DNA from: Sphingobium sp. OAS761
GTDB lineage: Bacteria; Pseudomonadota; Alphaproteobacteria; Sphingomonadales; Sphingomonadaceae
Assembly: GCF_024168485.1 (NCBI RefSeq)
Contig: NZ_JALJVY010000005.1
Location: 62,001-126,000 of the forward strand
Length of the DNA: 64,000 nucleotides
Direction of reading: 5' to 3'
Below, in pieces: positions 37,972-47,540 of the stretch. Under the pieces are notes generated by a model that was not told the DNA's origin, did no database searches, and worked only from the letters and a program-made list of their open reading frames with translations. The position numbers and the translations under genes were made by a program. Position 1 is the stretch's first letter; each line of letters begins with the position of its first letter.

Positions 37972-38576
37972 CGGTTGCGAACAGCCTGCATCCGGTCGAG
38001 ATAACGGGCCAGCACGTCGATCTCCAGATTGAAGGCCCGGCCTTCCGGCAACGCGTCCAGCGTCGTCGCGGCGGCGGTATGGGGGATGATGTTGAGCCCG
38101 AAATGCACGCTGCCGTCGGGCTGGTCCGCGACATGGTTCACCGTCAGGGAAATGCCGTCCACCGTGATCGAGCCCTTCGCGGCCAGCGCGGCGGCCAGCG
38201 CGGGCGGCGCCCCGATCACCAACCGCAGCGAATCGCCTTCGGGCGTCGCCGACACCAGCCGGCCGATGCCGTCGACATGGCCGGTCACGATATGCCCGCC
38301 CAGTTCGTCGCCCACCTTGAGCGCGCGTTCCAGGTTCAGCCGGTTGCCCTCGCTCCACAGGCCGGGCGCGGTGCGCGCGACCGTTTCGGCCGACAGGTCG
38401 ACGGCGAACCAGTCCGCACCCTTTTCCACCACGGTCAGGCAGACGCCCGAGCAGGCGATCGACGCACCGATCGCCACGCCGTCCATCGCATAGGCGCAAC
38501 CGATGACCAGCCGCAGGTCGCCGCGCTGATCGCGCGCCCGGATGGTGCCGATGTCGGTGATGATGCCGGTGAACAT
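37962..38576 (-). CDS. ribE: Riboflavin synthase
   Basis: 204 residues, two lumazine-binding repeats as usual. The N terminus is MFTGIITDIGTI; repeat 1 has IACSGVCLTVVEKG and repeat 2 has GSITVDGISLTVNHV, with GHIVTGHVDGIG between. It dismutates two lumazines into riboflavin. It lies 44 bases after ribD and 66 bases before ribB on the same strand; this larger gap to ribB holds the inverted repeat and may contain an internal promoter. Confidence 0.96.
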   Translation of the reverse strand: MFTGIITDIGTIRARDQRGDLRLVIGCAYAMDGVAIGASIACSGVCLTVVEKGADWFAVDLSAETVARTAPGLWSEGNRLNLERALKVGDELGGHIVTGHVDGIGRLVSATPEGDSLRLVIGAPPALAAALAAKGSITVDGISLTVNHVADQPDGSVHFGLNIIPHTAAATTLDALPEGRAFNLEIDVLARYLDRMQAVRNRTM

Positions 38577-38620
38577 GCGCTGATCCGATCCTGTGCCAAC
38601 AGCCCGAGTGGAGAGCGGAC

Positions 38621-39604
38621 TTAGGCGCTCCGCGCCCGCTCGTAAACCTCCAGCCGGTCGATGCCCAGTTGTCGCGCGTCGGTCATCCGCCAGCGCCCGT
38701 GCGCATCCGCCAGCGCGCCGAGCCCGATGTCGCCGATCCCCGCCAGCCCCGCACCCACGATGATCGGTGCGCGATAGAGCAGCAGCCGGTCGACGAGGTC
38801 CGCGCGCAGGAACGCAGCGGCGACACCCGCCCCGCCTTCTATGAGCAGATGGTCGACCCGGTCGAGCGCGGCAATGTCCCGGGGCCGGCCGATCCGTTCC
38901 CAGCCGTCCGGCGCGACCCCGCCCGTCAGCACCAGGCGCCGAGGCGCGCGATCCTCCAGCCCCGGCAGCCGCACGTCGAGCCGGGGAGCGTCGGCGCGCA
39001 GGGTTCCGCCGCCCACCAGGATAGCGTCATGGCGGGCCCGCTCGACATGCGCATGGGCGCGGGCGTCCGGCCCGGTGATCCACCGGCTAGACCCGTCCGC
39101 GAGCGCGATGCGCCCGTCGAGCGACAGTCCGAGCTTGAGCGTGACATGGGGCCGACCCAGCGTCTGGCGCAGCACGAAACCGGCCATGGCGCGCGCCGCC
39201 TCACCGGCCATCAGGCCCATGTCGACCCGGATGCCGCGTTCCCGCAGCCACGCCGCGCCCTGCCCGTCGGTACGGGGATCGGGATCGCGCAGCGCGACCA
39301 CGACGCGCGCCACGCCCGAGCGCGCCAGCAGGTCGGCGCAGCGCGGCCCGCGCGGGGACAGGTGGAAACAGGGTTCCAGCGTCACATAGGCGGTGGCGCC
39401 CCGGGCCTGGTCGATCGCCTGGTCGAGCGCCTGCGCCTCCGCATGGGGACGACCGCCCTTCTGCGTCCAGCCGCGCCCGACGACGCGGCCGTCCCGGACG
39501 ATGAGGCATCCGACATTGGGATTGGGGGTGGAAAGGCCGCGTCCCCGCCCGGACAGGGCGATGGCGGCAGCCATGTACCGCCGGTCGTCGGCTGGAGACG
39601 GCAC
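38621..39604 (-). CDS. ribD: Bifunctional pyrimidine deaminase/reductase
   Basis: 327 residues from a GTG at 39604. The deaminase domain has the zinc motifs HAEAQAL and PCFHLSPRGPRCADLL (His, two Cys) and the reductase domain carries TLKLGLSLDGRIALADGSS and LLIEGGAGVAAAFL. It performs the deamination and reduction steps of riboflavin synthesis. In the deaminase motif the second cysteine is reached after a GPRC stretch, normal for the family. It begins 5 bases after an uncharacterised membrane protein gene ends, implying coupling. An ATG ten codons later is less likely. Confidence 0.95.
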   Translation of the reverse strand: MPSPADDRRYMAAAIALSGRGRGLSTPNPNVGCLIVRDGRVVGRGWTQKGGRPHAEAQALDQAIDQARGATAYVTLEPCFHLSPRGPRCADLLARSGVARVVVALRDPDPRTDGQGAAWLRERGIRVDMGLMAGEAARAMAGFVLRQTLGRPHVTLKLGLSLDGRIALADGSSRWITGPDARAHAHVERARHDAILVGGGTLRADAPRLDVRLPGLEDRAPRRLVLTGGVAPDGWERIGRPRDIAALDRVDHLLIEGGAGVAAAFLRADLVDRLLLYRAPIIVGAGLAGIGDIGLGALADAHGRWRMTDARQLGIDRLEVYERARSA

Positions 39605-39609
39605 CGGGC

Positions 39610-40068
39610 TCAGGGCTTTGCCTCTCCCCTGTCCGCACCCTTTTCCTGCGCTTCCGCCCGGGCAAGGCGATCGTCCAGCATCGCGTCGATCTGCCTGACC
39701 GCTTCCTTGCGCCGCGCGGTGTTGCGCGCTTCCTCATCGCGCCATTCGATACCGAAGGCATCCGCCCAGCCCTGCATTTTCTTCTGCTGCTTTTCCAGCG
39801 CCGCCTCGCGCTTGGCGAAGTCGATCTTCTGCTGGAGGATGATGGCGGCGTCCGAACGGCTGGCGTCCCAGCTCTGGACATAGATGATCTTGTTACGGGT
39901 GGGCATGGTGTTGGTGTTCGCGTCGATCACGAACGTCCACACGATCACCCAGGTGAGCGCGACGGACAGGCCCAGGAGCGGCCATTTATGGCTGCGTTGC
40001 TGGCGGAAATAACTCCAGAAGTCGCCAAGCGCGCTTTTGGGAGAAACGGGACGGGGAAAGATCGCCAT
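39610..40068 (-). CDS. Single-pass membrane protein with coiled-coil tail, upstream of ribD
   Basis: 152 residues from the ATG at 40068. A cytoplasmic N-terminal stretch precedes one membrane segment (about residues 32-50, PLLGLSVALTWVIVWTFVID). The remainder is a charged, helix-forming region rich in Lys, Glu, Gln and Ala (QQKIDFAKREAALEKQQKKM), probably a coiled coil in the periplasm. I recognise no family. It heads the rib operon with only 5 bases before ribD, yet nothing in it suggests flavin chemistry. An in-frame start at 40113 would add 15 residues of low support. Confidence 0.65.
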   Translation of the reverse strand: MAIFPRPVSPKSALGDFWSYFRQQRSHKWPLLGLSVALTWVIVWTFVIDANTNTMPTRNKIIYVQSWDASRSDAAIILQQKIDFAKREAALEKQQKKMQGWADAFGIEWRDEEARNTARRKEAVRQIDAMLDDRLARAEAQEKGADRGEAKP

Positions 40069-40180
40069 ACCGCCCCTATAATCCAGTGCGGGCGCGGATG
40101 CAAAAGGCGCCATGCCACTCTCCGATGGCCAGAGGGAAAGGGTGCGCCCCGCCCCCGCGGAGCGGAGCGCGCGCGGGCCT

Positions 40181-40858
40181 CTACCGGTCCGTCAGGGTGA
40201 AACGGACCGTCAGCGTCTTCGTCGAGCCGACCGGCACGCCGTCGCGGGTGGCAGGACGGAATCGCCATTTGCGCAGCGCATGACGCTGGGTCGCCAGCCA
40301 GAAGCTTTCGTCCGTCGCCGAGATTTTGACGATGTCGGTGACCCGGCCTTCGGGACTGATCGTCACCCGCACCGTGACGGTGCCTTCCGTCCCCTGGCGG
40401 ATCATGGTGCCGGGATAGTCGGGCTGGAAGCCGCCCATGGCGCGCGGGTCGATCGACGGTTCGGTCAGCACCGGTTCGCGCACGGGGGGCAGCGGCGGGG
40501 GCGGCGGAACGGGCGGGAATGGCTTGATGTCCCCCCCCGGGACGAGGTCGCCCGGGAACGAGGGCACGATCGGATCGGTTGCCGTCGGCCTTTCCGGCAC
40601 AGAATCGCGCGGTGCCTGCGACGGCGTGTCCTGCGTTTCGGGCGGCTGCGGTTCGGGCGGCGGCGCCTGCGGTTCGGGCACGGCATAGGTGTCGAGCGGA
40701 TCGGGTATGACCGTGTCGATCACCTCCTTGGGGATCAGCAGCCAGGCGCCGATGACCAGCGCGTGGACGGCGACCGTCGCACCGACGCCGACCGGCGACC
40801 GCCTGCCGCCCCGATAGCCTACCCCTGCACCCCTGCTCTCAATCGCATGTGACGACAT
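40181..40858 (-). CDS. tonB: TonB family energy transducer
   Basis: 225 residues. One N-terminal membrane anchor (VGVGATVAVHALVIGAWLL, about residues 23-42), a Pro-rich periplasmic spacer from about 50 to 140 and a C-terminal TonB domain (QPDYPGTMIRQGTEGTVTVR, RKWRFRPATRDG). TonB transfers proton-motive energy from ExbBD to outer-membrane receptors for siderophores, B12 and sugars. ExbB and ExbD are not next to it. It is preceded on the strand by a DUF445 gene 117 bases away; the gap is AT-rich and holds a palindrome. Confidence 0.92.
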   Translation of the reverse strand: MSSHAIESRGAGVGYRGGRRSPVGVGATVAVHALVIGAWLLIPKEVIDTVIPDPLDTYAVPEPQAPPPEPQPPETQDTPSQAPRDSVPERPTATDPIVPSFPGDLVPGGDIKPFPPVPPPPPLPPVREPVLTEPSIDPRAMGGFQPDYPGTMIRQGTEGTVTVRVTISPEGRVTDIVKISATDESFWLATQRHALRKWRFRPATRDGVPVGSTKTLTVRFTLTDR

Positions 40859-40925
40859 GGCTCCACTCCTGGTCTATTGCGCGATTCGCGTCGCGCTATG
40901 TGATGTTACACCATGATATAATGAT

Positions 40926-40937
40926 ATGTTGCAACAT
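40926..40937. repeat. 12-bp palindrome upstream of tonB
   Basis: ATGTTGCAACAT is a perfect palindrome 68-79 bases before the tonB start, in an AT-rich patch (ATGATATAATGATATG). It could be an operator for a metal or stress regulator. No promoter hexamers could be fixed with certainty. Confidence 0.35.
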
Positions 40938-40975
40938 GTTTTTTGGAGCGGCAGTCCTGCCGGGTCATCCGCCTG

Positions 40976-42241
40976 TCAGAGCAGCGTATCGAGCGTGTGG
41001 ATGACGAGCCCGACGAGCCCGCCGACCAGGGTTCCGTTGATGCGGATATATTGCAGGTCGCGGCCGACCGCATGTTCCAGCTTGTGCGTGACCATGGCCG
41101 CGTCCCAGCCGCGCACCGTGTCGCTGACCAGTCGCACGATCGCATCGCCATAGGTTGCCGCGGCCCCGACGGCGGCGCGCCGGACGAAGCGGTTGATGAC
41201 GTGGCGCAAGCCCGCCTCCTGTTGCAGGGTCGCGCCCAGCTGGCGGATCGCTTCCCCCAATTTGCCGGCCATGGCCTTGCCCGGATCGCGCGCGGCGCGC
41301 AGCAGGCCGGCGCGCGCCTGTTCCCACAGGCCGTCGATCCACCGCTGCATTGCCGGATTGTCCAGTATCTCGTCGCGGATCTGGGCCGCACGGGCCTGCA
41401 TGTCGAGGTCGAACTGAAGATCCTGCGCCAGCTTCGCCATCCCCTCCTCCGCTTTCAGGCGCATGGGATGGTCCGGATCGGTCGCCATTTCCGACAGCAT
41501 CTTGCGCAGGCCGCTAAGGATGGCGTTGGCCAGATTTTCGTCCAGCCCGGTCCAGCGCAGCACCTTGCCCGCGCGTTCATGCACCATCTGCCGGATCAGA
41601 TGTTCGTTGGTTTCCAGCGTCCGGTCCGCCCATTGGATGATGCCGTCCATCACCGGTTTGTGGCGGCCGTCGCGCATGGCCGCTTCGATCGCCTGCCCGA
41701 CCAGCGGACCGATATTGATGGCCCGCAAGCGCTGGCCGATCGCGCCCTTTACCATGCCGCCCAGCCGTTCCTGGTCCAGCGCCTCCAATATGTCGGCCGC
41801 CAGTCGCGACGCGCCTTCGCGCAGCCGGCCGTCGCCGCTGGCCGGGCTGGCGAGGAAGCGCCCCGCCGCGGCCGCGACGTCGATGTGACGCATCCGCCGC
41901 GCGACCACCGCGGGGGTGAGGAAATTATCGCGCAGGAACACCGCCAGCGTGTCCCCGATCCGGTCCTTGTTGCGGGGAATGATCGCGGTATGGGGGATCG
42001 GCAGCCCCAGCGGATGGCGGAACAGCGCCGTGACGGCGAACCAGTCGGCCAGGCCGCCGACCATCGCCGCTTCGGCGAAGGCCTGAACGAAAGCGACGGC
42101 GGGATGAAGATGAAGCGTGGCCCGCGCCAGGGCGAACAGCATCGCCATCGCCAGCAACATGCCGGTGGCCACCAGCCGCATCCGCCGGGCCGGATGCGGG
42201 GCGGGGTCGCCGATCGGGCGGAGCGCGGGCAGCCTGTTCAT
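40976..42241 (-). CDS. DUF445 family membrane protein
   Basis: 421 residues. A membrane segment near the N terminus (residues about 20-42) is followed by AEAAMVGGLADWFAVTALFR, the DUF445 signature, then a long helical part, and the C terminus ends with a second membrane segment (GTLVGGLVGLVIHTLDTLL). Function unknown; E. coli YjiN is a relative. It lies between the RND efflux gene and tonB on the same strand. Confidence 0.87.
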   Translation of the reverse strand: MNRLPALRPIGDPAPHPARRMRLVATGMLLAMAMLFALARATLHLHPAVAFVQAFAEAAMVGGLADWFAVTALFRHPLGLPIPHTAIIPRNKDRIGDTLAVFLRDNFLTPAVVARRMRHIDVAAAAGRFLASPASGDGRLREGASRLAADILEALDQERLGGMVKGAIGQRLRAINIGPLVGQAIEAAMRDGRHKPVMDGIIQWADRTLETNEHLIRQMVHERAGKVLRWTGLDENLANAILSGLRKMLSEMATDPDHPMRLKAEEGMAKLAQDLQFDLDMQARAAQIRDEILDNPAMQRWIDGLWEQARAGLLRAARDPGKAMAGKLGEAIRQLGATLQQEAGLRHVINRFVRRAAVGAAATYGDAIVRLVSDTVRGWDAAMVTHKLEHAVGRDLQYIRINGTLVGGLVGLVIHTLDTLL

Positions 42242-42299
42242 GACGGCATAACGGTTACGCCGCCGTTTCGTTCAGGCATAGCCGTTATCGGATGCGCGC

Positions 42300-45200
42300 C
42301 TATTCGGCCGGCTGCGCGCGCGGATCGGGTGCCGTGTCGCCGGATTTGTGCGTCAGCAACAGGCGCCTGAGCCGCGGACCGATCCATTCCTCTACACCCA
42401 GCGCCAGGCTGAAGGTCGCGGGTACGATCACAAGCGTCAGGGCGGTGGAAAGGATAAGGCCGCCGATCACGGTGATGCCCATCGGCGCGCGCCATGCGCC
42501 GTCGCCCGACAGCGCCAGCGCGGTCGGCACCATGCCCGCGACCATCGCCACCGTGGTCATGACGATCGGCTGCGCGCGCTTGTGCCCGGCGTCGATGATC
42601 GCTTCCAGCTTGGGCACGCCCTTTTCCATCTCCTCGAGCGCGAAGTCGATCACCAGGATGGAATTTTTGGCGACGATGCCCAGCAGCATCAGCAGGCCGA
42701 TGAAGACCGGCAGCGACAGCGGCTGGCCGGACAGATGCAGGGCGACGGCACCGCCCAGCGGCGCCAGCAGCAGCGATCCCAGATTGACGAAGGGCGGGAT
42801 CACCCGCTTGTAGAGCAGGACCAGCACCGCCAGCACGAGCATGATGCCCGACACCACGGCGATGGCGAAATTCACCAGCATTTCCGCCTGAAGCTTGCTT
42901 TCGCCAACGGTGATTTTCTGGATGCCCTGAAGCTGGCCCTCGTTGATCTGCTTCATCAGCGGCAGGGCGTTGATCTTCTTCATCGCTTCGCTGGTGACGA
43001 TGCCGGGGGCCAGGTCCGCGCCCACGACGATGCGGCGAATCTGGTTGTAGCGACGGATCTGCGTCGGACCGGCGCCGAAGCTGATGTCGGCGACCACGCG
43101 TAGCGGCACGGACCCGCCCGAGACGGTGGGCACGGGCATGTTCTCGATGGTGGAGATGTCCTTGCGGCTGTCCTCTGCAACGGACACGCGGATCGGAATC
43201 TGGCGATCGGACAGCGAGAATTTGGCGACATTCTGATCGATGTCGCCGATCGTCGCGATGCGGATCGACTGGCTGAGCGCGGCGGTGGTCACACCCATGC
43301 TGGCGGCAAGATCCAGGCGCGGTTTTATGATGATTTCAGGTCGCTGCATGTCGCCCTGCACGCGCGGCGCGCGCAGTTCGGGAATGCGGGCCATTTCGGC
43401 CACGAGCTGATTGGCCACCGATTCCAGCTTCACCGGGTCGTCCGACCCGAACATCATGATGATGTCGCGGCCGAATCCGCCGCCGGACTGCGACTGGAAA
43501 TTGACGCGGGCGTCGGCCACCGTCTGGAATTTGGGCGCGATCTTGCGTTCCCATTCGACCGAACTGAGCGGCCGATCCTTTTTCAGCGTGAGATAGATGT
43601 CGGCACTGGTCGGCTCGACGTCGGCGAACGCGGCCTCCACCACGTCGGTGTCGGCCGCCAGCATCGCCGCGACCTTGCGCGTCACGGTCGCCGTCTGCTC
43701 CAGCGTGCTGCCGGGCACCGTCTCGATCTTCACCTGGCTGAAATCGGTATTGATCGACGGCTGAAACGTCATCGGCAGCGTCGCGAAGGCGGCGATGGTG
43801 GCGAGAAACGCCACCACGCCCAGGCCGGCGGTCCAGATGCGATGGTCGAGGAACCAGGCGACCATGCGGTTGCGCAGTCCGCCCCGGGCGCGCCGCGCGA
43901 TCGCGCGGCGCTGGTCCAGCGACCAGTGCAATATGCCCATGTAGCGATCCATCAGCCAGCCTTCGCCATGGCTTTCCTCACCATGGGCCTTCAGGAAATA
44001 GGCCGCGATCATCGGCGTGATCAGGCGGGCGACCGCGAGGCTCATCAGGACGGACACGACGACCGTCATCCCGAACTGGATGAAGAACTGGCCCGACATG
44101 CCGGGCATCAGCGCGACCGGCAGGAAGACCGCGACAATCGCCATGGTGGTCGCCAGCACGGCGAGGCCGATTTCGTCGGCCGCGTCGATCGACGCCTGAT
44201 AGGCCGATTTGCCCATGCGCATGTGGCGCACGATATTCTCGATCTCCACGATCGCGTCGTCGACCAGCACGCCGGCCACCAGGCTGAGCGCCAGCAGCGA
44301 GATGGTGTTGAGCGTGAAGCCCATCATCTCCATGAACCAGAAGGACGGGATGGCGGACAGCGGGATCGCCAGCGCCGAAATCATCGTCGCCCGCCAGTCG
44401 CGCAGGAACAGGAACACGATGACGACGGCCAGCACCGCCCCCTCGATCATCGCCGCCATGGCGGAATGATATTGTTCCTTGGTGTAGTCGACGCTGGTGT
44501 AGAGCTGCTTGAACTGGACCTTGGGATTTTCCTTCTTCAGCTTTTCCAGCACCTTCATCGCATCGTCATAGACGGTGACGTCAGATGACCCCTTGGCCTT
44601 TTCCAGGCTGAAGCTGGTCACCTGCCGCCCGTTCATCAGGGCCAGGCTGCGCTGTTCGGCGTACATGTCGCGCACCTGGGCGAGGTCCGACAATTTGACC
44701 GTGCGCCGGCCGGAAATCGCGATCTGCGTCGCACCCAGGTCCAGCGCGTTCCGCGCATTGCCGAGCACGCGGATGGACTGTTCCGCGCCCGCGATTTCGG
44801 TACGGCCGCCAGCGGCGTTGAGGTTCACCTGCTGAAGTTGCGCATTCACCTGCGCCGCCGTCACGCCATAGGCCTGCAGCTTCGCGGGATCCAGGATGAC
44901 GCGAATTTCGCGGCTCACGCCGCCGCCGCGATTGACCGCCGCCATGCCGCTGACCGACAGGAGCCGCTTTGCGACCGTATTGTCGACATACCAGGACAGT
45001 TCCTCCAGCGTCATGTCGGTGGCTTCGGCGCTGAAATAGGCAATCGGTCCGCCGTCGATGTCGATGCGGCTGACCTGCGGTTCCAGAATGCCCTCGGGCA
45101 GGTCGCTGCGTATCTGGTCCACGGCGTTCTTGACGTCGTTGACCGCCCGGTCGATCGGCGTGCCGATCTGGAACTGCACATTGGTCAGCGACCGCCCTTC

Positions 45201-45464
45201 GGAGGCGAAGGACACGATTTCGTCCACGCCGCTGATGCCGCGCACCGCCGCCTCAACCCGCTGGGTGATCTGCGTTTCCAGTTCGGTGGGCGCGGCGCCC
45301 GGCTGCAACACGACCACGTTCACCAGCGGGAAGCTGATATCCGGATTGTTGTTCACGTCCATCCGCATGAAACTGACCAGGCCCGCCATCAGCAGCGCCG
45401 CGAACAGCACCAGGGGCGTAACCGGATTGCGAATGGCCCAGGCGGAAATATTCCGGAAATTCAT
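42300..45464 (-). CDS. RND efflux transporter, inner-membrane permease
   Basis: 1054 residues, normal for an HAE-1 type RND pump. Membrane segment 1 opens with [20 protein letters not shown]; the proton-relay Asp pair sits in [17 protein letters not shown] of segment 4, and the second half has [17 protein letters not shown]. Two large periplasmic porter loops are present. The pump drives drugs or other toxic compounds out with proton import. The adaptor gene is directly upstream (111-base gap), and no outer-membrane channel gene is adjacent, so TolC-type partners must be elsewhere. Confidence 0.95.
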   Translation of the reverse strand: MNFRNISAWAIRNPVTPLVLFAALLMAGLVSFMRMDVNNNPDISFPLVNVVVLQPGAAPTELETQITQRVEAAVRGISGVDEIVSFASEGRSLTNVQFQIGTPIDRAVNDVKNAVDQIRSDLPEGILEPQVSRIDIDGGPIAYFSAEATDMTLEELSWYVDNTVAKRLLSVSGMAAVNRGGGVSREIRVILDPAKLQAYGVTAAQVNAQLQQVNLNAAGGRTEIAGAEQSIRVLGNARNALDLGATQIAISGRRTVKLSDLAQVRDMYAEQRSLALMNGRQVTSFSLEKAKGSSDVTVYDDAMKVLEKLKKENPKVQFKQLYTSVDYTKEQYHSAMAAMIEGAVLAVVIVFLFLRDWRATMISALAIPLSAIPSFWFMEMMGFTLNTISLLALSLVAGVLVDDAIVEIENIVRHMRMGKSAYQASIDAADEIGLAVLATTMAIVAVFLPVALMPGMSGQFFIQFGMTVVVSVLMSLAVARLITPMIAAYFLKAHGEESHGEGWLMDRYMGILHWSLDQRRAIARRARGGLRNRMVAWFLDHRIWTAGLGVVAFLATIAAFATLPMTFQPSINTDFSQVKIETVPGSTLEQTATVTRKVAAMLAADTDVVEAAFADVEPTSADIYLTLKKDRPLSSVEWERKIAPKFQTVADARVNFQSQSGGGFGRDIIMMFGSDDPVKLESVANQLVAEMARIPELRAPRVQGDMQRPEIIIKPRLDLAASMGVTTAALSQSIRIATIGDIDQNVAKFSLSDRQIPIRVSVAEDSRKDISTIENMPVPTVSGGSVPLRVVADISFGAGPTQIRRYNQIRRIVVGADLAPGIVTSEAMKKINALPLMKQINEGQLQGIQKITVGESKLQAEMLVNFAIAVVSGIMLVLAVLVLLYKRVIPPFVNLGSLLLAPLGGAVALHLSGQPLSLPVFIGLLMLLGIVAKNSILVIDFALEEMEKGVPKLEAIIDAGHKRAQPIVMTTVAMVAGMVPTALALSGDGAWRAPMGITVIGGLILSTALTLVIVPATFSLALGVEEWIGPRLRRLLLTHKSGDTAPDPRAQPAE

Positions 45465-45480
45465 GACGGCTTCCTTGCCC

Positions 45481-45501
45481 GGACGCGGGGTGTCCGCGTC
45501 C
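45481..45501. repeat. 8-bp stem hairpin in the adaptor-pump gap
   Basis: GGACGCGG (45481-45488) and CCGCGTCC (45494-45501) pair perfectly around a five-base loop. It lies 17 bases before the RND start, just upstream of its AAGGA ribosome site, and could set the ratio of adaptor to pump. Inference only. Confidence 0.4.
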
Positions 45502-45575
45502 CTTTCATCCTTGTCCAGGGCAGGGTCATCCCCGCCCGTCCGGCAGCGCGGCGCCCCTGTCCGCGCGCCGTCGCG

Positions 45576-46745
45576 TCACTGCTTCTTCAACGCCTCGGGC
45601 TTGACCTTCTGGCCCGGCGTCAGGAAGGCGCCGGCCGAGGTCACGATCTTTTCCTGGCCGGTGACGCCGCCGGTCATGGCAACCCCGGCATCGGACACCT
45701 GGCCCACGGTCACGTTCCGCCGTTCCACCTGATTGCTGGCATTGACGATATAGACGTAGCTGCCCTTGTCGTCGGTCTGGATCGCGGATTCGGGGAGCAG
45801 CGGCGCGTTGCCCGATCCGCTGGTGATCGTGGCCGAAGCAAAGCCGCCGGGGCGAATCGCCTTGTTATAGGGAATGGCAATGCGCGCGATGCCCTGACGG
45901 GATTGCGGATCGACCACGGGCGACACCTGCCACACCCGGCCGGCGAACGCCTGGTTGCTGCCGATCGGCGTCACCATCGCGCCATTGCCCGGACGCACGG
46001 TGGACAGATCGCTTTCGGCAACCTGCGCCTGCATTTCCATCTCGCCGCCCTTGGCCATGCGGAAAAGCGCGCTGCCGCCGGCCTGAACGATCTGGCCCGG
46101 CTCCACCGCGCGGGTCAGCACCAGTCCGGCCGCCGGCGCGCGTATGTCGAGCCGTCCCGTGCGCGCGCGCTGTTCGGCGAGCTGCGCCTGGGCGACACGA
46201 ACGCGCGCTTCGGCCTGATCGCGGGTCGCGGTGCGCTGGTCGATGTCGGCGGCGCTGATGAAGCCACGGCTGACCAGCGCCTTCGCACGGTCGAGCTGCG
46301 CCTGCGCCAGCTTGGCGTCGGCACGGGCCACTTCGACCTGCGCGGCGAGCGAGCGCACCTGTTCGGTCTGCACCGACCGCTCCACCGACGCGAGGACCTG
46401 GCCCGCGCGCACCCAGTCGCCCGGTTGCACCAGCACGCGCGTCACCATGCCGCCTTCCCCGACCACGCCGACCGGCATGTCGACGCGGGCGGCGAGCGAC
46501 CCCGTCGCGCTGACGGTGCGGGCGACGACCGATTGTCCGGGAACGGTGACGGTGACGACCGGCACCTGGACCGCAGGCCCCTGGCTTGCCGCCTTGTCGC
46601 CGCCGCGCATCGACACCCACACCGCGATCGCGACGAGCAGAATCGCAATGGCCGCGCCGATCAGCAGGCGGCGGCGCCCGCGGCGCGCATCCGTTTCGCC
46701 GATCACCATCACCGGGTCGCCCAAGACCTGGGTTTCATAGTTCAT
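45576..46745 (-). CDS. RND efflux periplasmic adaptor (HlyD/MFP)
   Basis: 389 residues from the ATG at 46745. One membrane anchor (residues about 29-48, LLIGAAIAILLVAIAVWVS) leads into a lipoyl domain (VDMPVGVVGEGGMVTRVLVQ), a helical hairpin (EQVRSLAAQVEVARADAKLA) and a beta-barrel region (ESDLSTVRPGNGAMVTPIG). This is the usual adaptor that joins the pump to the outer-membrane channel. It is followed by the RND gene and preceded by a 225-base intergenic region with an AT-rich dyad. Confidence 0.92.
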   Translation of the reverse strand: MNYETQVLGDPVMVIGETDARRGRRRLLIGAAIAILLVAIAVWVSMRGGDKAASQGPAVQVPVVTVTVPGQSVVARTVSATGSLAARVDMPVGVVGEGGMVTRVLVQPGDWVRAGQVLASVERSVQTEQVRSLAAQVEVARADAKLAQAQLDRAKALVSRGFISAADIDQRTATRDQAEARVRVAQAQLAEQRARTGRLDIRAPAAGLVLTRAVEPGQIVQAGGSALFRMAKGGEMEMQAQVAESDLSTVRPGNGAMVTPIGSNQAFAGRVWQVSPVVDPQSRQGIARIAIPYNKAIRPGGFASATITSGSGNAPLLPESAIQTDDKGSYVYIVNASNQVERRNVTVGQVSDAGVAMTGGVTGQEKIVTSAGAFLTPGQKVKPEALKKQ

Positions 46746-46789
46746 GCCGATTCCATCTGTGTTCCGGCGTTGCCGCCCTGCTGGCAACT

Positions 46790-46809
46790 GTGTTATATAA
46801 ATATATCAC
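46790..46809. promoter_or_regulatory. AT-rich dyad upstream of the efflux operon
   Basis: The 20-base segment GTGTTATATA-AATATATCAC is an imperfect inverted repeat (GTG/CAC ends, AT core). It lies 45-64 bases before the adaptor start, where a repressor operator or promoter is expected. No TetR- or MarR-type regulator gene is adjacent. Confidence 0.4.
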
Positions 46810-46970
46810 CGCTCTCAAGTCCCAATATCATGGATGAAGGGCGAAGGGCAAAACGAATGTGCGCCGCAACGGGACAGGCACATGCACGCGCTGTTCCGAT
46901 GAATATTGTCAAGGCGGAACGGTTATGGCGCAATGCCTCTGACGTGACATAGACGGTGGAGAATGGCGGG

Positions 46971-47219
46971 ATGGACCTGTTGGGCTGGATCGCGATAGGG
47001 CTGCTGGCGGGCGCGCTGGCGAAACTGATCATGCCGGGGCGCGACCCGGGCGGTTGCGTGGTCACGATATTGCTGGGCATGGCGGGGGCCTTGCTTGCCG
47101 GTTTCCTCGGCCGTCTGGGCGGTTTCTACGCGCCGGGAGAGCGGGCCGGCTTCATCGCCGCGACGCTGGGCGCGGTCGCCATTCTGATGGCGTATCGGTC
47201 GCTGGCGGGCCGCCGCTGA
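46971..47219 (+). CDS. GlsB/YeaQ/YmgE family membrane protein 1
   Basis: 82 residues with three hydrophobic segments: MDLLGWIAIGLLAGALAKLI, VVTILLGMAGALLAGFLGRL and GFIAATLGAVAILMAYRSL. The first and second segments match the GlsB/YeaQ/YmgE family of small stress-linked inner-membrane proteins. The ATG at 46971 has GGAG upstream; a GTG at 46956 is less likely. Convergent with a second member of the family across a shared terminator. Confidence 0.83.
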   Translation: MDLLGWIAIGLLAGALAKLIMPGRDPGGCVVTILLGMAGALLAGFLGRLGGFYAPGERAGFIAATLGAVAILMAYRSLAGRR

Positions 47220-47231
47220 AGGAAGGCACGA

Positions 47232-47263
47232 AAAAGGCCGCGCCCGGCAGGGCGCGGCCTTTT
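47232..47263. terminator. Bidirectional terminator between the two GlsB-like genes
   Basis: AAAAGGCCGCGCCC and GGGCGCGGCCTTTT form a perfect 14-bp stem with a GGCA loop; T-runs lie on both strands. It serves both convergent genes. Confidence 0.9.
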
Positions 47264-47285
47264 GATGATGGTTGGTCAGGCTGGT

Positions 47286-47540
47286 TTAGCGTACCGAACC
47301 GCGGCGAACCAGATTGACGATCGCCAGAAGGATGATCGCACCGACAAGCGACACGATGAAGCTGTACACGGTCAGACCTTCGTTGATCGAACCGCCGCTG
47401 AAGATCAGGCCGCCGACGAACGCGCCGATGATGCCAACCACGATGTTAAGCAGGATGCCCTGCTGCGCGTCGGTGCGCATGACCATGCTGGCAAGCCAGC
47501 CGATGATGCCGCCGACGATAAGCCACAAGATAATGCCCAT
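47286..47540 (-). CDS. GlsB/YeaQ/YmgE family membrane protein 2
   Basis: 84 residues. MGIILWLIVGGIIGWLASMV, GILLNIVVGIIGAFVGGLIF and VYSFIVSLVGAIILLAIVNL give three membrane segments, a clear GlsB/YeaQ/YmgE fit, closer to the family standard than its neighbour. The ATG at 47540 has GGAGAG upstream. The family is linked to envelope or general stress; the exact job is not known. It ends near the shared terminator opposite member 1. Confidence 0.9.
   Translation of the reverse strand: MGIILWLIVGGIIGWLASMVMRTDAQQGILLNIVVGIIGAFVGGLIFSGGSINEGLTVYSFIVSLVGAIILLAIVNLVRRGSVR

Noticed and set aside
37896..39620. FMN riboswitch in the riboflavin operon
   Set aside because: I looked for the conserved RFN core near ribB, ribE and ribD and found none; the ribE-ribB gap of 66 bases is too short for the aptamer.
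42248..42288. ATAACGG/CCGTTAT inverted repeat between the RND and DUF445 genes
   Set aside because: Only 7 bases per arm with a 27-base loop and no T-run; too weak to call a terminator or operator.
46830..46952. 40-codon open frame in the gap before the GlsB-like gene
   Set aside because: No ribosome site, no codon bias and no recognisable features.
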